NCBI RefSeq assembly: GCF_023330685.1
Contig: NZ_CP097128.1
Location: 434,001-498,000, forward strand
Length of the DNA: 64,000 nt
Direction: 5' to 3'
Origin: Conexibacter sp. DBS9H8
Lineage (GTDB): Bacteria; Actinomycetota; Thermoleophilia; Solirubrobacterales; Solirubrobacteraceae
Shown: positions 33,200 through 42,600 of the stretch, piece after piece
Layout: every line of letters starts with the position of its first letter
Position numbering within the stretch: position 1 is the first letter of the stretch
Notes under the pieces: model-generated
What the model was told of the DNA's origin: nothing
Databases searched by the model: none
The model's input: the letters and a program-made list of their open reading frames with translations, nothing else
Translations under genes and position numbers: made by a program

Positions 33200-34918
33200 T
33201 CACGCGAGGTGAAAGCCGCTCACGTTACGGCCACGTCTGACGAGCAGCCCGAGCGGTGCGCTGATCGCTGCGATCAGCGCCGCGAGGCGGGTCGCGGTTT
33301 GAAGCCCGGAGACGAACGCCGCCGGGCCGCTGCGGGCGATCTGAGCGGCCAGTGCCGCGGGGAGGGCGCCGGCGGCGTGGAGGTTGCCTTGCGCGATCGC
33401 GGTCGTCGCCTGGTGCGCGAGGTGCGCGGCCAGCGTTGCGGCGAGCGTGTCCCCGTGGAGTTGGACGTGCGCGAGCCGGGTGGCAAGCTCGCCGTCGGCG
33501 TGGGTCACGAGAACCGAGCCGAGGATCGAGGTGCCGAGCACGCCCCCGAGCTGGACGAGCGTGGAGACGATCGCGCTGGCGCTGCCCGAGTAGCTCACCG
33601 GCGCGTTCCCGAGAATCGCCTGGATCGATGTGACCCCGACGACGCCGAACCCGGCGCCGGCGACCGCGAGCGGGAGCGCCAGGGCCGCGATCGTGCTGGT
33701 AGCGGTCGCGCGAGCGAGCAGCATGAGGCCGACCGCGAGCAGCAGCAGGCCGCCGGACATCGCGATCCGTGGGTGGATCCGGCCGGCACCAAGCCCCATG
33801 ACGGCCGCGGCGACGACGAACGCGACGGTCAGCGGCAGCAGGTGAACGCCTGACCGGGCAGGCGAGTCGCCGTGGATCCTTTGCAGGTACAGCGTCCAGA
33901 AGAACAGGACCGCGAACAGGCAGAAGTACATGACGATCGTCGCCACGGCCGCCGTGCTGATCGTTCGCGACCGGAACAGCCCGAGCGGGAGCATCGGGTC
34001 GCTCGCTCGCAGCTCGAGGATCACGAACAGGCCGAGCAGCGCGAGTCCGGTCGCCAGCAGGCTGAGCGTGTACGTGGATCCCCACCCGTGTGCCTGCGCT
34101 TTGACCATTGCGAAGACGACGACGAACAGCCCGGTGCTCGCCGTGGCGATCCCGCGAAGGTCATAGCTTGCGGTGGCGCTCGGGTCGCGCGACTCGGTCG
34201 CGAACCGCAGCGTGCCTGAGACCGCGAGTATCGCGACCGGGACGTTGAGCAGGAACACGGCCTGCCAGGAGACATGCTCGACCAGCAGCCCGCCGATGAT
34301 CGGGCCGGCGATCAGGCTGAGCGTCGCGGCGGCCCCCCAGACGCTGATCGCCCGATCGAGCTGCTCGTCTGGGAAGGTCGCGCGGACGATCGCGAGCGAG
34401 CTCGGCATCAACAGCGCGCCGGCGGCGCCCTGCGCCGCCCGGAACGCGATCAACATCTCGACCGAGCCGGCGAGCGCGCACCCGGCGGATGCCAGCGCGA
34501 ACCCGCTCACGCCGGCCAGGAACACCGCGCGGCGCCCGACGCGGTCGGCGAGCCGCCCGCCGGTCAAAAGCAAGATGCAGAGCGCCAGCAGATACGCGTT
34601 GGTGACCCATTGCAGCCCGGCGAGCGAAGCGTGCAGATCGCGGCCGATCGTCGCGTTCGCGACGCTGACGATGCTGGCGTCGATCCCGACCATCGCGATC
34701 CCGAGCGCAAGGCCAACCAGCACCCGCCCGCGACCATCGAACGACACCGCGCGAAGCACGCCCGTGGCCGAGACGCCTCCCGTCGGCACCGAAGCAGGGC
34801 CCGGCAGCTCGCCGGCGCCCCCTTCCTCAGAAACAGAGCCGACCAGCACCTCGCTCGTGCCGACGCGCTGCACGAGGAACCGGCGCGCCCGAGCGAAGCC
34901 CCAGGTCAGCGCGCTCAC
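33200..34918 (-). CDS. DHA2-type MFS drug exporter (14 helices)
   Basis: A ~572-residue transporter. Helices include VLVGLALGIAMVGIDASIVS, WVTNAYLLALCILLLTGGRL with the MFS motif A-like ADRVGRRAVFLAG, FRAAQGAAGALLMPSSLAI, and ISVWGAAATLSLIAGPIIGG (motif C-like). The start GTG 34918 is preferred: a clear Shine-Dalgarno (GGAGGGGG) sits seven bases before it, whereas the upstream open frame is shadow-like. It is divergent from the TetR gene at 35097, its probable repressor. Expected to export toxic compounds by proton antiport. Confidence 0.82.
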   Translation of the reverse strand: MSALTWGFARARRFLVQRVGTSEVLVGSVSEEGGAGELPGPASVPTGGVSATGVLRAVSFDGRGRVLVGLALGIAMVGIDASIVSVANATIGRDLHASLAGLQWVTNAYLLALCILLLTGGRLADRVGRRAVFLAGVSGFALASAGCALAGSVEMLIAFRAAQGAAGALLMPSSLAIVRATFPDEQLDRAISVWGAAATLSLIAGPIIGGLLVEHVSWQAVFLLNVPVAILAVSGTLRFATESRDPSATASYDLRGIATASTGLFVVVFAMVKAQAHGWGSTYTLSLLATGLALLGLFVILELRASDPMLPLGLFRSRTISTAAVATIVMYFCLFAVLFFWTLYLQRIHGDSPARSGVHLLPLTVAFVVAAAVMGLGAGRIHPRIAMSGGLLLLAVGLMLLARATATSTIAALALPLAVAGAGFGVVGVTSIQAILGNAPVSYSGSASAIVSTLVQLGGVLGTSILGSVLVTHADGELATRLAHVQLHGDTLAATLAAHLAHQATTAIAQGNLHAAGALPAALAAQIARSGPAAFVSGLQTATRLAALIAAISAPLGLLVRRGRNVSGFHLA

Positions 34919-35001
34919 GAGAACCCCCTCCAGCACGGCCCGCGCAACGCTCAAGGCGCCATCCGCAACCCCCGCCGCTCGTCGCGACTGGCGACAGTCA
35001 T

Positions 35002-35015
35002 GTCGCATCTGCGAC
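35002..35015. promoter_or_regulatory. Inverted repeat between divergent MFS and TetR genes
   Basis: GTCGCA-TC-TGCGAC is a perfect inverted repeat in the intergenic space, about 80 bases from each start. It is the likely operator for the divergent TetR. The TetR gene also has a -10-like TAGGAT (35083-35088) eight bases before its ATG, suggesting a leaderless transcript. Confidence 0.5.
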
Positions 35016-35096
35016 GGTATCGTAGCAACACGCGGACAGCCGGCGCAACGCGATGCCTGGTGCGATGACGCCGTCGCCACCGTAGGATCCGGGGAG

Positions 35097-35654
35097 ATGG
35101 GCGATCCGGAACGACGGTCTGATGCGCGGCGCACGAGCCGTCGGCTGCTCGACGCGGCGATCGCGGTGCTCGGCGAGAATCCCGGCGCGAGCATGGATCA
35201 GATCGCCGCGGCAACGGAGATCCACCGCTCGACGATCTACCGCCGCTTCCCGACCCGAGAGGCGCTCGTCGATGCGCTGCTCGAGCGCGCCCGTGTCGAG
35301 GCGTCCGCGATCGTCGCGCGCGCGGCGACGCAGCCCACAGACCTCCAATCGCTGAGGACAATGTGCGTCGAGATCCTCACCCACGGCTCGCGCTACGCGT
35401 TCCTTGAGCACCATTACCACGAGGCCGATCTCGGCCCCGACCCGATCGGGCTCACCCGGCTCTTCCGTCGCTACCAGCGCGCCGGAGTGCTGCGCTCCGA
35501 TCTCGCGCCCGGCTGGCTTTCGAGCGCGTTCACGGCGCTCGCGGTCGATCTGATCGAGAACAAGCGCGGCATCGCCCGCTCACCGGCACACGCCGCGGAG
35601 CTGCTGTCCGAGACGTTCCTGGGCGGCACCCAGCAGCGGGATCTCCAGGGCTGA
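35097..35654 (+). CDS. TetR family transcriptional regulator
   Basis: A 185-residue TetR protein. HTH: LLDAAIAVLGENPGASMDQI, AAATEIHRSTIYRRFPTREAL. The C-terminal domain includes SRYAFLEHHYHEADLGPDP and ends SETFLGGTQQRDLQG. The last 20 codons lie in a 147-bp segment duplicated at 39491, where only this C-terminal tail is present. It is divergent from the MFS exporter and, before the duplication, probably adjoined the MMPL gene. It could control either or both. Confidence 0.83.
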   Translation: MGDPERRSDARRTSRRLLDAAIAVLGENPGASMDQIAAATEIHRSTIYRRFPTREALVDALLERARVEASAIVARAATQPTDLQSLRTMCVEILTHGSRYAFLEHHYHEADLGPDPIGLTRLFRRYQRAGVLRSDLAPGWLSSAFTALAVDLIENKRGIARSPAHAAELLSETFLGGTQQRDLQG

Positions 35655-35740
35655 GCACCAAGTCGCACCGATCGGTGCAGCCAACTGCACCGTTTGGTAC
35701 TTTTCTGGGGTGGACGGGCAGGAAGCCTTCTCGTCGTGAC
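35594..35740 (+). repeat. 147-bp direct repeat, copy 1 (TetR 3' end plus promoter)
   Basis: Matches 39491-39637 over 147 bases without gaps, with six mismatches, all between the two operator centres and the -10 region. It holds the TetR C-terminal codons, two tandem operators, a -10 and the first nine codons after it. In this copy the next reading frame (VTRSAASRG) ends after nine codons, so the transporter gene start is only a stub. Confidence 0.9.
35665..35703 (+). promoter_or_regulatory. Tandem operators and -10, copy 1
   Basis: Operator 1 is GCACC-GATC-GGTGC (perfect, 35665-35678); operator 2 is GCACC-GTTT-GGTAC (35687-35700). Their centres are 22 bp apart, about two helical turns. Operator 2 overlaps the -10-like TACTTT (35698-35703). 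A GTG follows six bases later. Downstream there is no intact gene, so this copy may drive only a stub or act as a decoy. Confidence 0.6.
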
Positions 35741-36148
35741 GCGGTCGGCGGCCTCTCGAGGCTGAGGATGCCCGCGAGCTGCTCCGCGAGCGCTTCCGCC
35801 GCACCGATGATCCCGCCGAGCAGCGCGAGATCGTGACTGACGCGCTCGACACGTTGAGCGCGAGCTCACCTTCGTACGCGAACGCCGCGTCGAGTTCGAC
35901 CGCTTCGAGCACGAGCTCACCATCAAGCGCCAGAAGCTACGCCGTCGCCTCGCGAGCCTCGAGCAACCGGCCGTTTTGAACGACGAATCCGGGACGTGTT
36001 GGGCGCAGCGCGAGGACCTCGGGCTGTGCCGCGCCGCGGACCTGCGTATCCGACAGCCGTCGCCGGCGGCTGTGGCCGCGCCCGCGCCGTCGTGTCCACG
36101 CTCGTTGGTGTGAGCAGTAGTCGCCGGGACGAGTAAGCCGTGGCGCAG
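35741..36148. other. Probable degraded coding remnant
   Basis: Two frames have ordinary helical protein composition and could once have been joined: EDARELLRERFRRTDDPAEQ, REIVTDALD, then in another frame ERELTFVRERRVEFDRFEHE, LTIKRQKLRRRLASLEQP. This reads like a charged helical protein broken by a frameshift near 35855. I do not recognise the family. Confidence 0.35.
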
Positions 36149-36170
36149 AAACGGACGCATGCGTCCGTTT
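36149..36170. promoter_or_regulatory. Perfect 22-bp palindrome, TetR-type operator
   Basis: Two uninterrupted 11-bp arms, AAACGGACGCA and TGCGTCCGTTT, with no spacer. It lies about 170 bases upstream of the TetR gene at 36343 and its MFS partner. It probably controls that operon. Confidence 0.65.
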
Positions 36171-36342
36171 GGTGTTATCCTGCCTCAAGGACAGTGGTGA
36201 TGCGCTCAGCACCGGTTAGCCAATCAGCCCCTCTCGGCCTTCGGCGGGGCCGTCTGACGGGCGGCCGTCTCCGGTTTCAGCGAGGTCAGCTCAGTGACTG
36301 GTGTGCGGTCGTGAGCGTGGGATCGGGCGGGCGGCTGGGTTG

Positions 36343-37017
36343 GTGATCGACGTTGCCCAGCACCGCCCGGCGCCGTCCTGCAGGCGAGCGGATGCAGTCC
36401 GCAATCACGCGCGGGTGGTCCGCGCTGCATATGAGGTGTTCGCCGAGCAGGGTCTGGACGCGTGCGTGGAGGATGTCGCTGTTCGCGCCGGGGTCGGCCG
36501 TACGACCGTGTACCGGAACTTCCCGAGCAAGGAGCACCTGATGGCAGCGGTCGCGTGCGGGCAGCTGCGCTGGTTTGAGGGGCTCGCCGACGAGGCGCTC
36601 GCGAGCGGTGATCCGTGGGGGGCGTTCGTCGAGCTGATGCTGCAGGCAGCCGACGCGCAGGCGGGCAATCGCGCGATCGTCGCCAGTATGGACAGCCTCA
36701 ACGACAGACCCGACGTACAGGACGCGCGCGCCGCGGCCGCCGCTGCGCTGCAACGACTGATGGACCGCGCCAAGCGGCAGGGCGCGATGCGCGCGGACGC
36801 TCAAAGCCGAGAGGTGTGGGTGCTGTTCGGGGGAGTGGGACGAGCGCTGAGTGAGCCCGAGCGCGGTGATGTAGTGCTTTGGCGACGTTATGCGATGCTG
36901 ATCGTGGACGCGATGCGTGGTCGGGACGAGACCGCGCTCGCGTCGACGACGTTCGTGCTCGACCGGCTCGAGGGCCCCGCCGCTCTCGCTCCACCGACCC
37001 GAGGGGGACAACGGTGA
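36343..37017 (+). CDS. TetR family transcriptional regulator of MFS gene
   Basis: A ~224-residue TetR protein. HTH: RVVRAAYEVFAEQGLDACVE, DVAVRAGVGRTTVYRNFPSK, EHLMAAVACGQL. The ligand domain (GNRAIVASMDSLNDRPDVQD, VWVLFGGVGRALSEP) follows. The start is uncertain between GTG 36343 and GTG 36301. Its stop overlaps the MFS start (GTGA), so the pair is coupled. The 22-bp palindrome upstream is its likely binding site. Confidence 0.8.
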   Translation: MIDVAQHRPAPSCRRADAVRNHARVVRAAYEVFAEQGLDACVEDVAVRAGVGRTTVYRNFPSKEHLMAAVACGQLRWFEGLADEALASGDPWGAFVELMLQAADAQAGNRAIVASMDSLNDRPDVQDARAAAAAALQRLMDRAKRQGAMRADAQSREVWVLFGGVGRALSEPERGDVVLWRRYAMLIVDAMRGRDETALASTTFVLDRLEGPAALAPPTRGGQR

Positions 37018-38474
37018 CCGGCGACGCGCAACCGCAACTGACGGCCAACGCGCATCGTCAGCACTACCGCGTGACACTGGCCGTGCTCGCCGTCTCCGCA
37101 CTGGCGTATGCGCTGTTGCAGACGATGGTCGTGCCGGCGCTGCCGACGATCCAGCACAAGCTGCACGCCTCGACGACGTCGGTGACCTGGGTGCTGACCG
37201 TGTACCTGTTGAGCGCCTCCGTGGCCACGCCTGTGCTCGGCCGCCTCGGTGACATGTTCGGCAAGGAGCACTCGTTGCTCGCGGTCCTGGCGGTCTTTGC
37301 GGCCGGACTGCTCGTCTCCGCGCTGTCGCATTCGCTGGTGTTGCTGATCGTCGGCCGCACGATCCAGGGTGTCGCCGGCGCGGTGTTCCCGCTCGCGTTC
37401 GGGGTGATCCGCGACGAGTTCCCAAAGGAACGGGTCGCGACCGGGATCGGCCTGATCTCCGCAACGTTCGGGATCGGCGGCGGCGCGGGGCTGGTGCTAA
37501 GCGGCGTGATCGTCGATCACCTCTCCTACGAATGGATCTTCTGGTTCGGGCTGATCGTCACGGTCATTGCGCTCGTCGCGACGCGCCTGTTCGTTCCCGA
37601 GTCGCCGGTCAAGAGCCCAGCGAAGATCGACTGGGCCGGGACCGTGTTGATGTCCGCCGGGCTGGTGTGCCTGCTGTTAGCCGTCAGCGAAGGACCCACG
37701 TGGGGATGGGGGTCGGCACGCGTCGTGGCTCTGTTCGTCGCCGCCGTGGTGATCCTTGCCTTGTTCACGATCGTCGAGCGCCGTGTCCGCGCGCCGCTGA
37801 TCAACATCGGCCTGATGCGCTTACGCGGAGTGTGGACCACCAACCTCGCGGGCCTGCTGATCGGCTTCGGGATGTTCGGGTCCTTCGTCCTGATCCCGCA
37901 GTTCGTCGAGACCCCGCCGCACGCCGGTTACGGATTTGGCTCAAGCGTGATCCAGGCCGGCGTGTTCCTGCTGCCCTCGGCCGGGGTGATGCTGGTCGCC
38001 GCGCCGCTGGCCAGCTGGCTCGGCAACCGCTTCGGGTCGAAGCTGCCGCTGATGCTCGGCACGCTGATCGCGACCGGCGCGTTCGTGCTGCTCAGCGTGG
38101 CGCACAGCGAGCGGTGGGAGATCTATCTCGCCGGCCTGCTGCTCGGGATCGGTGTCGGGTTCGCGTTCGCGTCGATGGCGAACCTGATCGTCGAGGCCGT
38201 ACCACAGACACATACCGGTGAGGCGACCGGGATCAACACGATCATGCGCAGCATCGGCGGCGCGCTCGGCGCACAGATCGCCGCGTCGATCGTCGCCGGA
38301 CACCTCAACCCACGCACCGGGATCTCGACCGAGAGCGGTTACACCGTCGCGTTCGCGATGTCAGCGGTCGGGGTACTCGTCGCGTTCCTCGCCAGCCTGC
38401 TGGTCCCAACCCGACGCGCGGTCGCCCGCTCGCGCGCCCCAGCACCCGGGCCGGAAGAGCCCGTGGCGGCGTGA
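37014..38474 (+). CDS. DHA2-type MFS exporter
   Basis: A 486-residue transporter. Helices include VLAVSALAYALLQTMVVPAL, VTWVLTVYLLSASVATPVLG with LGRLGDMFGKEHSLLAVL (motif A), and GLISATFGIGGGAGLVLSGV (motif C-like), followed by about ten further helices. It is typical of EmrB/QacA-like multidrug exporters and is coupled to its TetR. It lies inside the 3.9-kb insert bounded by the 147-bp repeats. A UspA gene follows three bases later, so these form one operon. Confidence 0.84.
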   Translation: MTGDAQPQLTANAHRQHYRVTLAVLAVSALAYALLQTMVVPALPTIQHKLHASTTSVTWVLTVYLLSASVATPVLGRLGDMFGKEHSLLAVLAVFAAGLLVSALSHSLVLLIVGRTIQGVAGAVFPLAFGVIRDEFPKERVATGIGLISATFGIGGGAGLVLSGVIVDHLSYEWIFWFGLIVTVIALVATRLFVPESPVKSPAKIDWAGTVLMSAGLVCLLLAVSEGPTWGWGSARVVALFVAAVVILALFTIVERRVRAPLINIGLMRLRGVWTTNLAGLLIGFGMFGSFVLIPQFVETPPHAGYGFGSSVIQAGVFLLPSAGVMLVAAPLASWLGNRFGSKLPLMLGTLIATGAFVLLSVAHSERWEIYLAGLLLGIGVGFAFASMANLIVEAVPQTHTGEATGINTIMRSIGGALGAQIAASIVAGHLNPRTGISTESGYTVAFAMSAVGVLVAFLASLLVPTRRAVARSRAPAPGPEEPVAA

Positions 38475-38477
38475 GCG

Positions 38478-38987
38478 ATGTCCGCGACACGCCAGCTGCT
38501 TGTCGGCTTCGACGGCTCGCTGCCAGCCCGGGTCGCGCTGCGACGCGCGGCGCGAATCGCCGGGAGCGATCACGCCAGCCTCACCGTCGTGCTAGCGATC
38601 GACGTCCCGCGGCTCGTCGGCACCTGCGTGCTCACCGGCGCGACGCTGCCGCTACACGAGATCGAGCGCGACGCCAACGACACGCTGCGCTCTGCTGTCG
38701 CCGAGCTCCCATCTGACATCTCGGTCATCTCACATCTCGTGCTCGGCCCGGCCGGACCCGGGCTCGCGCAAGAAGCCAACCGGATCTGCGCCGACGCGAT
38801 CCTCATCGGCTCACGATGCGGCATCACCAGCCGCCTCACCGGCGGCGTCGCGGGCTACCTGCGCCGGCACGCCCACGCGCCGGTCATCGTCGTGCGGAGT
38901 GCTCAACCGCGCCGCCCCGGCCACCCTGCGACCTCTCAGAGCAAGACAGTGCCTCCCGCGGGCGGCACCGCGGTACGGCCAGTCTGA
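38478..38987 (+). CDS. Universal stress protein (UspA family)
   Basis: A 169-residue single-domain Usp. It begins ATRQLLVGFDGSLPARVALR (nucleotide-binding start), has SLTVVLAIDVPRLVG in the middle, and ends ICADAILIGSRCGITSRLTG, then VAGYLRRHAHAPVIVV. The usual ATP-binding G-x2-G-x9-G-S/T is altered (GSRCG, then GGV), so ATP binding is uncertain. It is the third gene of the TetR-MFS operon and may aid stress survival. Confidence 0.78.
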   Translation: MSATRQLLVGFDGSLPARVALRRAARIAGSDHASLTVVLAIDVPRLVGTCVLTGATLPLHEIERDANDTLRSAVAELPSDISVISHLVLGPAGPGLAQEANRICADAILIGSRCGITSRLTGGVAGYLRRHAHAPVIVVRSAQPRRPGHPATSQSKTVPPAGGTAVRPV

Positions 38988-39238
38988 ACGCCCCGGGCCC
39001 TTCCCCCGACCTGGCTCCAATTGCAATAGAGGGAGAAGATCTGTCAACCGCTGATCAACGCAAATCGAACCGCCGCCGCGCTGGCAGCCGCAGTGCCGGG
39101 CACTCCAGCGGCAAGAGATCAGGGCAAGAACCCCAACGCGTCGACCCGGCGGCGCCAGCCCGCAGGAGCACCGCTCGCAGGACTTCTGCACCGGGCGCAC
39201 GCAATCACAAGCCGCCGTCCTCACCGACTCCCGGCCCC

Positions 39239-39475
39239 GTGCTCGACCGAGCCGTGTGGGAACGAGCGATGCGCGGGCTCCAGCTGCTGGCACGAGCGCT
39301 GGGCGCGGTGCTGCTGGCGCTGGGCGCCCGAGCGATCTCCGACGACCCGAGCGTCACCGTCGGGGTCACCGCCGCCGTAATCGCAGCGCTGTTGCTCGCA
39401 TGCCTTTCCCTGCTGCACCGAGGCCGCCGACTCGAACGTCACACCCTCGAGGCATCGGATGAGCTTGTATCGTAA
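39239..39475 (+). CDS. Small two-helix membrane protein, start uncertain
   Basis: A ~78-residue product with two membrane helices (LQLLARALGAVLLALGARAI, VTAAVIAALLLACLSLLHRG) and a charged tail. The frame is open upstream with a Lys/Arg-rich region (DQRKSNRRRAGSRSAGHSSG), so the protein may start nearer 39020; no good canonical start is found there. Function unknown. It ends just before the second copy of the 147-bp repeat. Confidence 0.4.
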   Translation: MLDRAVWERAMRGLQLLARALGAVLLALGARAISDDPSVTVGVTAAVIAALLLACLSLLHRGRRLERHTLEASDELVS

Positions 39476-39561
39476 TCCGCTGCGGGAGCGCGCGGAGCTG
39501 CTGTCCGAGACGTTCCTGGGCGGCACCCAGCAGCGGGATCTCCAGGGCTGAGCACCAAGTC

Positions 39562-39600
39562 GCACCGCTCGGTGCAGCAAACTGCACCGTTTGGTACCTT
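39562..39600 (+). promoter_or_regulatory. Tandem operators and -10 of the MMPL gene
   Basis: Operator 1 GCACC-GCTC-GGTGC (39562-39575) and operator 2 GCACC-GTTT-GGTAC (39584-39597), again with 22 bp between centres. The second overlaps the -10-like TACCTT (39595-39600). The mRNA is expected to begin at or near the GTG at 39607. Confidence 0.62.
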
Positions 39601-39606
39601 CAAGGG

Positions 39607-39636
39607 GTGGACGGGCAGGAAGCCTTCTCGTCGTGA
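39607..39636 (+). CDS. Nine-codon leader ORF overlapping the MMPL start
   Basis: GTG GAC GGG ... TCG TCG TGA encodes VDGQEAFSS. It starts six bases after the -10, so it would be the first codon of a leaderless mRNA. Its TGA overlaps the MMPL GTG (GTGA). The same ORF is conserved in the duplicate at 35710-35739. It probably delivers ribosomes to the transporter start by coupling. Whether the peptide matters is unknown. Confidence 0.5.
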   Translation: MDGQEAFSS

Positions 39637-42600
39637 CCCGCGCGGCGCGTTTCTCGCTTGAGCGACCCAGGTTGACGCTGCTCGTGTGGGCTCTGGTGAT
39701 CGGCGTCCTAGCGGTCGAGGGGCTGAGTTTTGGATCGCGGATAGCGCCGAGCTCGCTCAATGTGCCGGGGTCGGCGAGCTACCGGGCTGAGCAGGTCGAG
39801 GCGAGATATTTCGGGCTGCAAGCCGAGATTCCGGTGCTGTTGCAGGGTCCGCGCCGCGCGGTCGACTCGCAGGGTCGCGCGCTGGTCGCGAGGTTGCGCT
39901 CGCATCCCGGCTACACGGTGCTCTCGCCGTGGGATCAAGGGGCCGCGATCCCGGAGCTGCGTCCCGCGCGCGACGCGGCCGTCGTGCTCGTGCTGGTGAA
40001 GACCAAGAATCTGCTGGTCGGGAGTTCGGGGGAGGCGGTCCGGTCGCTGGCGCAGCGGTTCACCCGTTCGCCGGTCAGGGTCTCGGTGAGCGGGTTCTCG
40101 GTGATCGGCGGCGCGCTGAAGGCGGACGCGTTGACCGCCACCCATAACGCGGAGATGGTCGCGATCCCGGTGCTGTTGCTGGTGCTGCTGCTCGTTTTCC
40201 GCTCCCCGATCGCCGCGTTGATCCCGGCGGTGTTCGGGGTCGCCGCGGTGCAGGCCGGGTTCGGTGCGGTCGGACTACTCGCGACCCGGCTACAGATCTC
40301 GGACGTTGCGACTGCGCTGACGTCGATGATGGGGCTGGCGCTCGGGGTCGACTACTCGCTGCTGCTCGTCTCCCGGTTCCGGGAGGAGCTCGCCCACGGC
40401 CGCGATCCACGATCGGCGGCCGCGGGCGCACAGGCGGCTGCCGGTGGGCCGGTGCTGTTCGCGGGGTTCGCGCTGATCGTCGCGATGATCGTCGCGATCG
40501 CTCTCTCGCCGGGGAACTTCCTGCTCTCGGCGGCCGCGAGCGTCGCGGTGGTCGCGGCGATCAGCATGGGCGGCGCATACCTTGCGGTGCCGGCGGTGCT
40601 GGCGCTGCTCGGAGCGCGGATCGACCGGTGGCGGATCGGGCGCCCGCCCCGGGAGGATGGCCGCTGGGCCAGCCTCGCCCGTGCGGTGCAGCGCCGTCCA
40701 CTGCTGACGGCCGCAGCGGCGCTGGTCCCGCTCGTCGCGGTTGGCACGCAGGCGTTTGCGCTGACGACCGGGCCGCCCGACGTGCGCGACCTGCCGCCGG
40801 CAAGTCAGACGCGAGTGCAGTCAGAGCGCGTGGCGCAGGTTCTTGGGCCTGGCTGGTCGGCGCCGTATGAGGTGTATGTCGCTGACCCGAACGGCCCGGT
40901 GACGACGCCTCGCCGGTTGCGCGCGATCGAGCGCTGGCAAGAGCGGATCGCGCGGATGAGCGACGTGCGGACCGTGATCGGCCCCGGCGAGATCGCCGCG
41001 CGCGACCCGACGCTGCTGCACGCGGCCGGGACCGCCGAGCAGGTCAGACGCTCGCTATCTGACAGCGGCGGCCAGGCACGGCAATTATCCGCTGGGCTCG
41101 CGCGCGCCAGCTCCGGGGTCGGGCAGCTCCGCAGCGGGCTGCTCCAAGCCCGGTCCGCCGCGTCCGCACTCGGGACCGGCGGCGCTCAAGCGAGCGACGC
41201 GGCGACGCGCCTCTCGGCGGCGCTCGCCCAGGCGCACGCCGGTGCCGAGACGCTGCGCCGGGCGCTCGCCCAGGCCGCCGCGGGCGCCGGCCGGCTCACC
41301 GGCGCTATCAGCTCGGCGCACGGCGGCTCACGGCAGCTGACGGGAGCGCTTGCGCGGGCCGCGGCCGGCTCGAGCCGGCTCGCGACCGGCGCCGGCCAGC
41401 TCGCCTCCGGGCTGGCCGCCGGCCAGGGTCAGCTCGCGCAGCTCAAGACGGCCTCCGACACCGCCACCGGCGACGCCGCGACACTCCTGTCCGCGCTTGA
41501 AGGCATGACCGTCGGGAAGCTCGACCCCCGCTACCAGCAGGCGCTGCGAGCCGCGGGGGAGCTGGACGCGTTCACGACCGGTCGCGACCCACGGACCGGT
41601 AGCCCCGTCGAGCCCGGCTACCTCGGGCTCAGCCCCGCGCTCGCAACCGCCGAAACCCGGCTCTCTCAGGCCGCCGCCGGCGCCGCGCAACTGAACGCCG
41701 CAGCGATCACGCTCGCCAACGGCCTGGGCCGCCTCACCGCCGGTGCCAGCCGGCTGTCAGCCGGGATCGCGACACTCGCCGGTGGCGCGAGCACCCTCGA
41801 GCAGGGGCTCGCGCAACTCTCTCAGCGCAGCAGCGCGCTGCCCGCCGGCCTCGCAGCACTCCAAAACGGCGCGGCCCGGCTCGCCGGTGGCCTCGCCCGA
41901 CTGAAAGTCGGCAGCGGGCAGCTGGCCAACGGGCTTGCGTCCGGCGCCGGCCAGACGCAGACGCTGCAAGCCGGGCTTGACAACGCGAGCCGGCAGACCA
42001 CACAGGCCGCCACAGGCGGAAACCAAGCCCAACAGCTTTCACAGCTCCAGAGTCGCTCTCCGCGGCTGCTGAGCTCCGGCTACTTCGTCCTCGCCGCGCT
42101 CGACGGCGCTGACCAGAGCGCGCGGACACAGGCGGGATACACCGTCAATCTCAAGGGCGGCGGGCAGGCCGCCCGGATCACGATCATCCCTAACAGCGGA
42201 CCGAACGACCCCGCCACCCGTGCGCTACGCGCGCGCCTACGACAGCAACTCCCCGCACTCGCCAGCGCGACCGGCGCGAACACCTATCTCGGCGGAGTCG
42301 CTGCGCAACTCGCCGACTACCAGCACACCCTCGGCGACGCGCTACCCATCCTGATCATCGCGCTCAGCATCGCCGCCGCGATCCTGCTCGCGATCATCCT
42401 CCGCGCGATCGTGCTCGCAGCGATCAGCGTCGCGCTCAACCTTGTGACCGTCGGCGCGTCGTTCGGGATCGTCGAGCTGCTCTTCCAAGGCCACCACCCC
42501 CCGCTCGGCGGCCCCGGCTACGCCGACATCCTCTCGCTACTCAGCACCTTCACCGTCGTGTTCGGCCTCTCGCTCGACTATCAGGTATTCGTTCTCACGC

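Larger units (their letters stand above)
39491..39637 (+). repeat. 147-bp direct repeat, copy 2 (TetR tail, promoter, MMPL start)
   Basis: Gap-free match to 35594-35740 with six mismatches. Here only the last 20 codons of the TetR gene are present, without the rest of the gene, followed by the promoter and the MMPL start. This shows that the original TetR-MMPL junction was copied and the MFS/TetR/UspA segment now sits between the copies. Confidence 0.9.
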
